From positions 1-18,095 of the forward strand of contig WFUL01000039.1 in the NCBI GenBank assembly GCA_015484985.1: a DNA stretch of 18,095 nucleotides. Reading direction: 5' to 3'. The notes beneath the pieces were generated by a model that did no database searches, was not told the DNA's origin, and saw only the letters and a program-made list of their open reading frames with translations. Within the stretch, counting starts at the first letter, position 1. Each line of letters opens with the position of its first letter. Shown here in pieces: positions 13,893 through 18,095 of this stretch. Source of the stretch: Anaerolineales bacterium (GTDB lineage: Bacteria > Chloroflexota > Anaerolineae > Anaerolineales > DRMV01). Both the position numbers and the translations under genes were made by a program.

Positions 13893-14888
13893 TCAAGAGC
13901 CGAAAATCTCCCGATAGGCCCGGTCCAGTTCCTGGTCGTCCAGGTGGGCGTAGCGCTGGGTGACCTGGATGTTCTGATGGCGGGCCAGGCGCTGGGCCAG
14001 TTTCAAATTCCCTCCCGAACCCTTAAGGACGCGAGTTACGAAGTAGTGGCGGAAATCGTGAGGGGTGATGCGGCCCACCATGTCGGGGCCCAAAGCCTCC
14101 CATACCCGTCGACGCACGATGTTCCGGCCGGTGACGGTGGAAATGGGCAGCACCCGGTCCCCGGCTCGCTTGTCATGGCGGGCGAAAAGGGGCAGGGCCT
14201 TCAGGGCTTTATGGCTGCGAGCGTCCAGGGGCTGACGTTCTTGGAGATACTCCCGTAGCAGGGCCAGGGCCTTGGAGGAAAAGCGCACCACATCCTGACG
14301 GTCGCCCTTGCCGATGATGACCGCATGGCCGGTGTTCCAATCCAGGTCCCCGCGGCGCAACTGGCAGGCTTCGTGGACCCGCAGACCCGTATGGGCCAGG
14401 GTCCAGAGGAAAGCCCGATCCCGCAAGTTCTGCAGGTGTTCCCGACGGTCCTTGGCCGGTTTATGGCCCAGGGCATCCACGTAGGCCAGGACCTCCTCAA
14501 TGGCCTCGTAGGGAAATTGGGGCAAGCGTCGTCCTGGACGCCGGGCGTGCTGACGGATGAGCAGGCGCACCCGGGCCAGATTCAGGGGACGCTCCCATCG
14601 AGCCACCACGTATTCATAGAACTGGGCCATGGCCGTGAGGTAGAGCCGCTCCGTGCTGGGCGCCTGTTGTTTCAAGGCTCGCAGGAAGTCGAGCACCATG
14701 TCTTCGGAAAGGGCAGAGAGGGGCGCGGATTCGACATCCACACCCCTCTCCTTCAACGCCCACAAGAAGGCCTGAAGGGCATTGCGATACGTTCGGGCGG
14801 TGTTGGGACTCCGAGAGAGACGGACCGCGTCCAGGTAAGCGGCCACGGCCTGGGCAATGGACAAAGACGCTTCGGGAGAAGAAGCCAT
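13893..14888 (-). CDS. Tyrosine recombinase, XerC/XerD-like
   Basis: This 331-residue phage-integrase-family recombinase has an N-terminal SAM-like core-binding domain (about 10-100) and a full catalytic set: Arg170 (HTGLRVHEA), Lys194 (IGKGDR), His277 and Arg280 (TPHDFRH), His304 (LARHQN) and nucleophile Tyr313 (TQRYAHL). The layout matches XerC/XerD, but it is longer than the usual 295-305 residues because of inserts near 115-150 and 215-245. It could resolve chromosome dimers at dif or be a domesticated integrase. No dif or att pair is seen. It follows fmdB by 15 nt in the same direction, so it is probably the last gene of that run. The ribosome site (TAGGGT) is weak. Confidence 0.93.
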   Translation of the reverse strand: MASSPEASLSIAQAVAAYLDAVRLSRSPNTARTYRNALQAFLWALKERGVDVESAPLSALSEDMVLDFLRALKQQAPSTERLYLTAMAQFYEYVVARWERPLNLARVRLLIRQHARRPGRRLPQFPYEAIEEVLAYVDALGHKPAKDRREHLQNLRDRAFLWTLAHTGLRVHEACQLRRGDLDWNTGHAVIIGKGDRQDVVRFSSKALALLREYLQERQPLDARSHKALKALPLFARHDKRAGDRVLPISTVTGRNIVRRRVWEALGPDMVGRITPHDFRHYFVTRVLKGSGGNLKLAQRLARHQNIQVTQRYAHLDDQELDRAYREIFGS

Positions 14889-14903
14889 ACCCTACCGTTT
14901 CCC

Positions 14904-15176
14904 TCAATTCGTATCGGAAGAGGATTCCTTCTTCGTCGAGCCCACTTTGGCCGTCTCTTGGCTGCCTTTACCGTTGCTCTTGCTGGCGCTATTGGTCGCG
15001 CGGTTATCCGTCACGTAGAACCCGCTTCCCTTGAAGATAATCGCCGGAGGACGCAGCACCCGCTCCACGTTGGTGTGCCCGTTGGGACACACCACATCCC
15101 GAATCTCCTCATGGAACGAGAACCAACGCTCGAACTCAACGCCGCAATCCGCGCAACGGAAACTGTAGTTGGGCAT
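14904..15176 (-). CDS. FmdB-type putative regulatory zinc-ribbon protein
   Basis: This small cytoplasmic protein of 90 residues belongs to the FmdB/CxxC_CxxC_SSSS family. It opens MPNYSFRCADCG with the first Cys pair (8, 11). The second half of the ribbon is CPNGHTN, so Cys30 is followed by His34 rather than the usual C-x-x-C pair. Next come the family-typical VERVLRPPAIIFKGSGFYVTD segment and a Ser/Lys/Thr-rich, probably disordered tail. The function is not established; members are called putative regulators. The ATG at 15176 has GGAGG 7 nt upstream; upstream in-frame codons lie in the intergenic hairpin. It sits between hsp20 and the recombinase. Confidence 0.88.
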   Translation of the reverse strand: MPNYSFRCADCGVEFERWFSFHEEIRDVVCPNGHTNVERVLRPPAIIFKGSGFYVTDNRATNSASKSNGKGSQETAKVGSTKKESSSDTN

Positions 15177-15210
15177 GGTGAATCCTCCTGGAGCCGGGGC
15201 TGGAAAAGAC

Positions 15211-15234
15211 GCGGGCCCACCTGGGTGGGCCCGC
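15211..15234 (-). terminator. GC-rich hairpin between hsp20 and fmdB
   Basis: GCGGGCCCAC at 15211-15220 pairs with GTGGGCCCGC at 15225-15234 around a 4-nt loop. On the minus strand it is followed by GTCTTTTCC, a short T-tract. It lies about 40 nt after the hsp20 stop and ends 34 nt before fmdB. It probably terminates or reduces transcription so that hsp20 is made in excess over fmdB and the recombinase. Confidence 0.6.
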
Positions 15235-15272
15235 CCTTGGGGCATCAGTTTCTTATTATACCGTGCCCCTCC

Positions 15273-15764
15273 TTACTTGGATTCGGCCTTCTTGCCCCGC
15301 AGGAGGCGCCCCTTCTTCTTGCCGTTGGTGGTGATGGCGATGGTCTTGGGGCGAACCTCCTCGGCCTTGGGCAGGGTCAGGGTGAGCACGCCGTTCTCAA
15401 AGACGGCCTCGGCCTCGTCAGCCTCCACGGGCACCGGCAACTGGATGGTGCGGCTGAAGGCCCCCACCCGACGCTCGCGGATGTAGTACGTGGCGTCCTC
15501 CTCGACGACCTCGTCCTCCAGGCGACCGCGAATGGTGAGCAGGTCACCGGAGACGCGGATTTCCACCTTGTCGGGGTCCACGCCAGGCAGGGCCAGCTTC
15601 ACCACCACCGCATCGTCGGTCTCGTACATGTCCATGGCCGGCGCCCAGGTCCACTCACGACGTTCCACCTGGAAGAAGGGCCGGGCGAACTCCCGGAACA
15701 GTTCGTCCACCGTGCGCTCCAGCCAGGTCAACTCCCGGAAAGGATCCCATCGCATCAGCGTCAT
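15273..15764 (-). CDS. Small heat-shock protein, Hsp20/alpha-crystallin family
   Basis: This 163-residue ATP-independent holdase binds unfolding proteins. The alpha-crystallin domain spans about 41-146, with the conserved GVDPDKVEIRVSGDLLTIRG region and the signature ENGVLTLTLPK at 123-133. A TIAI near 141-144 fits the C-terminal I-x-I motif that docks oligomers. The N-terminal arm MTLMRWDPFRELTWLERTVD is typical of Hsp20s. The ATG at 15764 has GAGGAGG 6 nt upstream. No CIRCE or HAIR heat-shock operator is seen upstream; instead three phased GTTA-type repeats lie at 15850-15877. Confidence 0.95.
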   Translation of the reverse strand: MTLMRWDPFRELTWLERTVDELFREFARPFFQVERREWTWAPAMDMYETDDAVVVKLALPGVDPDKVEIRVSGDLLTIRGRLEDEVVEEDATYYIRERRVGAFSRTIQLPVPVEADEAEAVFENGVLTLTLPKAEEVRPKTIAITTNGKKKGRLLRGKKAESK

Positions 15765-15849
15765 GGCCCCACCTCCTCATACCGGGATTTGGGAAACGTC
15801 CTGCTACCCAATCCTCGTTTTCTACTTATCCTGCTGAAGTCAGAAGGCG

Positions 15850-15877
15850 GTTAATGAAGGGTTAGCGTTCTGTTAAC
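15850..15877. promoter_or_regulatory. Three 11-bp-phased direct repeats, Pho-box-like
   Basis: GTTAAT (15850), GTTAGC (15861) and GTTAAC (15872) start exactly 11 bp apart. Read on the minus strand they are GTTAACAG, GCTAACCC and ATTAACCG with 3-bp spacers, close to the tandem TTAAC boxes bound by PhoB/PhoP/SphR-type OmpR-family regulators. They lie 86-113 bp upstream of hsp20 and overlap the end of the upstream membrane-protein gene. The target gene is presumably hsp20. Confidence 0.35.
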
Positions 15878-16860
15878 TCCTGTGGTGGGAGCCGATGATA
15901 GACCCTAAGAAGCGTCAGCGCGGTCAAAAAGCCCAGCGCCGCCATACCCTGCCGAGATGCCGCGGGATCCGGGCGCCATTCCTGTACCCAGGCCAGCAGG
16001 ATGAAAAAGCTCACCCCTCCCGCGGCCAGGGCAAAACGATGCCGTGGTCCCCAGCCGCCGCGCCGTCCCCAGGCCCGCATCTGAACCAAGGCCCCTACTG
16101 CCAGCGCCACCACCAGAAAGACCACCATCCACGCCGGCACGCGCCACAAAGGGAAACCCCAAGAAATGAGGAAAAACAGTCCCGAAACGCCCAGCGCCCA
16201 AAGGCTGAGTTTCCAGGGGGGTGGGGCCTGCCGTACGACGTCTTTATCAACTTGCTCCCTTTCATGCACCGCCTGGCGTCGGGCCAGAAACAACAGAAAG
16301 ACCACCACAGCGAAGGTGCCTATCACCTGGAGACCGGAAGCCCGGTAGCTCGAATCGCCTACCCATCCCAGAGCGAGCCGCAGGAGGTACAGCCCACCTA
16401 CAAGCCACCACCCCTGACGGCCTAACCAGGGCTGCGCCTGGGACCAACTTCGCCCCTGCTGAACCAGGGTCACCGGCACGACGATGCTAAAGACGGCATG
16501 GTACAGGGTGAGATGAAGGGCCCAAAGGACGTTTACCCCCATCCATCGCCCATAATGCATCAATTCAGGCCGCCGCAACCAAGCAGGGTCGAAGAAGCTG
16601 CGCACCAACAGGCCTTCTTCCATGACGCCATGGACCGCTCCTAATAGCAGAAGCGTTCCATACCCGCCCTTCCATCGAAGGGTTATCTCGCGAGCCAGGA
16701 GAGCCGCGCTGCCGTACAACATCACCAGGGGGACCACAGCCCAGGGCTGGCGCAGCAGTTCGGCCGGGGGATTCACACCGGGCAGGACTTCGGCCAGGAA
16801 AGGAGCCACCAGGAACAGCGTCACCGCGCCTGGCCGGACGCGAAGCCACTTCTTCCTCAC
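15862..16860 (-). CDS. Polytopic membrane protein, possibly CPBP-like, unknown function
   Basis: This 332-residue, very hydrophobic protein has about nine to ten predicted membrane segments. The only motif is HGVMEEGLLVR at 77-87, with an adjacent Glu pair (81-82) and an Arg, followed by WALHLTLYHAVFS holding His116 and His121. This loosely resembles the EExxxR and His motifs of CPBP intramembrane proteases (CAAX-protease/bacteriocin-processing family), but the EE-to-R spacing is one residue too long, so I do not assign activity. A charged loop (about 195-215) divides two halves. The start is GTG at 16860, with GGAG 8 nt upstream. It begins 30 nt after rlmN on the same strand and is probably co-transcribed. 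Confidence 0.75.
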   Translation of the reverse strand: MRKKWLRVRPGAVTLFLVAPFLAEVLPGVNPPAELLRQPWAVVPLVMLYGSAALLAREITLRWKGGYGTLLLLGAVHGVMEEGLLVRSFFDPAWLRRPELMHYGRWMGVNVLWALHLTLYHAVFSIVVPVTLVQQGRSWSQAQPWLGRQGWWLVGGLYLLRLALGWVGDSSYRASGLQVIGTFAVVVFLLFLARRQAVHEREQVDKDVVRQAPPPWKLSLWALGVSGLFFLISWGFPLWRVPAWMVVFLVVALAVGALVQMRAWGRRGGWGPRHRFALAAGGVSFFILLAWVQEWRPDPAASRQGMAALGFLTALTLLRVYHRLPPQELTER

Positions 16861-16890
16861 CCTTACCGCTCCGGAAACCTCTCGACCGCC

Positions 16891-17970
16891 TTATCCTGTA
16901 CCGACCAGAGGACGCCCGCCCTCCTGGAGGCGCTCGCCCGCCAGCTGACCACATCCTGCCTGGATGTCGATCCCCCGACGCACGCGCACCGTACAGGGAA
17001 TGCCGTGCTCCTCAAGATAGGCGGCAAAGGCCTCCAGACGCGTCCGGGGGCTGGGCTGTCCGGCATACCCGGGTACTGGATTGAGGGGAATCAGGTTCAC
17101 ATGGGCCAGCAAGCCGAATTCCTTAATCCATCGCACCAGTTTCTCGGCCTGTTCCAGGCCGTCGTTGACGTCCCGAATCATGGTCCATTCGAAGGTGATG
17201 CGCCGCTTGGTGCGCTGGAAATATTCCTGGCAGGCCGCGAACAGTTCTCGAAGCGGGTAGCGTCGGGCGACCGGGATGAGAGCCGTACGCAGGTCGTCGT
17301 CCGCAGCGTGCAGAGAAACGGCCAGGTTGTACTGCTTGCCCTCGCGCGCCAATTGCCGGATGCGAGGCACCAGGCCCACGGTCGAAAGGGTAATGCGCCG
17401 GGCACCCAAACGGAAACCCTGGGGATGGTTGAGGATGCCCAGGGCCTGCATGGTGGCCTCGTAGTTGTGCAGGGGTTCTCCCATTCCCATAAGCACGATG
17501 TTCGTCACCCGGTCCCCTGTTTCCCGCAACCTGCGGGCATAGTAGAGCACCTGCTCCACGATTTCACCGGGGCTTAGATTGCGCAACAGGCCCAACTTAC
17601 CCGTCGCGCAGAAAACACACCCCATGGCGCATCCCGCCTGGGTGGAAATGCACAGGGTGCGACGCCGCACATAACGCATACGCACCGTTTCCACCGCAGA
17701 ACCATCGGGAAGGTGAAAGAGGGTTTTCTCCGTCTCGCCGTCTCGAGAGTGGCGAACCTTCACCGGGGTCAGATGCGAAAACACAAAGGCTTCGTCCAGA
17801 CGCCGTCGCAGGGCCTTGGGAAGATGGGAGAACTGTTCCGGGTGACTCCACAGGTGCCGGTACAGGCCCTCCCAGATTTGAAGGGCCCGGTAACGAGGCT
17901 CCCCCTGGGTCTCGACCCAACGTTCCCAATCCTCCAGGGTCAAGTCGTAAACCAAGGGCCGTTCTGTCAT
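16891..17970 (-). CDS. rlmN: Dual-specificity 23S rRNA/tRNA adenine-C2 methyltransferase RlmN
   Basis: This 359-residue radical-SAM methyltransferase makes 2-methyladenosine at A2503 of 23S rRNA and position 37 of some tRNAs. The [4Fe-4S] cysteines are in CAMGCVFC (114, 118, 121; CX3CX2C). Cys107 in RTLCISTQAGC and the methyl-carrying Cys340 in DIQAGCGQLAG are the two further cysteines the mechanism needs. GMGEPLHNY is the SAM-binding motif. The N-terminal accessory domain and the length are typical. The missing extra features of Cfr and the conserved RlmN context argue for RlmN. The ATG at 17970 has GGGAGG about 11 nt upstream. It is followed 30 nt later by the membrane-protein gene. Confidence 0.96.
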   Translation of the reverse strand: MTERPLVYDLTLEDWERWVETQGEPRYRALQIWEGLYRHLWSHPEQFSHLPKALRRRLDEAFVFSHLTPVKVRHSRDGETEKTLFHLPDGSAVETVRMRYVRRRTLCISTQAGCAMGCVFCATGKLGLLRNLSPGEIVEQVLYYARRLRETGDRVTNIVLMGMGEPLHNYEATMQALGILNHPQGFRLGARRITLSTVGLVPRIRQLAREGKQYNLAVSLHAADDDLRTALIPVARRYPLRELFAACQEYFQRTKRRITFEWTMIRDVNDGLEQAEKLVRWIKEFGLLAHVNLIPLNPVPGYAGQPSPRTRLEAFAAYLEEHGIPCTVRVRRGIDIQAGCGQLAGERLQEGGRPLVGTG

Positions 17971-18029
17971 ATGCTCTGTTCCCTCCCAGGATATCTTACC
18001 GTATCCAAGGGTGTCTGGTGCATACCCGT

Positions 18030-18035
18030 ATTCTA
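18030..18035 (-). promoter_or_regulatory. Candidate -10 element upstream of rlmN
   Basis: TAGAAT on the minus strand lies in an AT-rich patch about 60 nt before the rlmN ATG. No good -35 is seen. The remaining bases to 18095 show no gene or other element that I can support. Confidence 0.3.
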
Positions 18036-18095
18036 TATGAGCCTAATTCAGTTTAGTAGGCGCGAGATCGGGCTCTGGGAAGGCCGGACCTGTGC

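Noticed and set aside
13893..15764. Mobile element or genomic island anchored by the tyrosine recombinase
   Set aside because: No direct repeats, tRNA target, cargo or composition shift; neighbours are ordinary housekeeping genes.
15765..15849. CIRCE or HAIR heat-shock operator for hsp20
   Set aside because: Neither the TTAGCACTC-N9-GAGTGCTAA nor the CTTGAGT-N7-ACTCAAG inverted repeat occurs in the gap.
14325..15854. Long plus-strand open frame (509 codons) opposite the recombinase, fmdB and hsp20
   Set aside because: It crosses three well-supported minus-strand genes and their hairpin, with no recognisable protein features.

Overview
The window is one dense block of a bacterial chromosome, GC-rich, with short intergenic gaps. 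All but one of the confidently coding genes lie on the minus strand. Nothing identifies the species directly. Three features suggest an Anaerolineae-like Chloroflexota, possibly thermophilic: a type-2 OMP decarboxylase fused in front of an orotate phosphoribosyltransferase, extracytoplasmic proteins with Pro/Thr-rich stalks, and the general gene style. This assignment is inference only. I see no insertion sequence, CRISPR array, rRNA or tRNA.

Read from right to left, in the direction of most transcription: (a) rlmN, followed 30 nt later by a polytopic membrane protein of unknown role. (b) An hsp20 - zinc-ribbon (FmdB type) - tyrosine recombinase run, with a GC-rich hairpin between hsp20 and fmdB. 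Three 11-bp-phased GTTA repeats resembling a Pho box lie upstream of hsp20. (c) One plus-strand gene for a single-pass membrane protein with a striking every-sixth-residue proline repeat. (d) A 2-hydroxyacid dehydrogenase - threonine-synthase-like - fabF operon, ending in a strong hairpin. (e) A pyrF-pyrE fusion, carbamate kinase, queF and a membrane-anchored M1 metallopeptidase, each separated by about 65-115 bp. (f) A four-gene operon, pfkB-type kinase - parA - parB - lytic-transglycosylase-like protein, in which every junction is a 4-bp ATGA overlap. It starts from a clear TATAAT promoter and probably ends at a 23-bp perfect hairpin with a T7 tail. Beyond that hairpin an ORF of unknown family runs off the left edge.

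Housekeeping functions dominate: chromosome partition, pyrimidine and queuosine synthesis, fatty-acid elongation, rRNA/tRNA methylation and small heat-shock chaperoning. The parts most worth a second look are the coupling of a Cys-rich cell-wall-lytic-like protein to parAB with a nearby parS-like palindrome, the hexad-proline membrane protein, the divergent threonine-synthase-like enzyme, the Pho-box-like array, and the unexplained left end.
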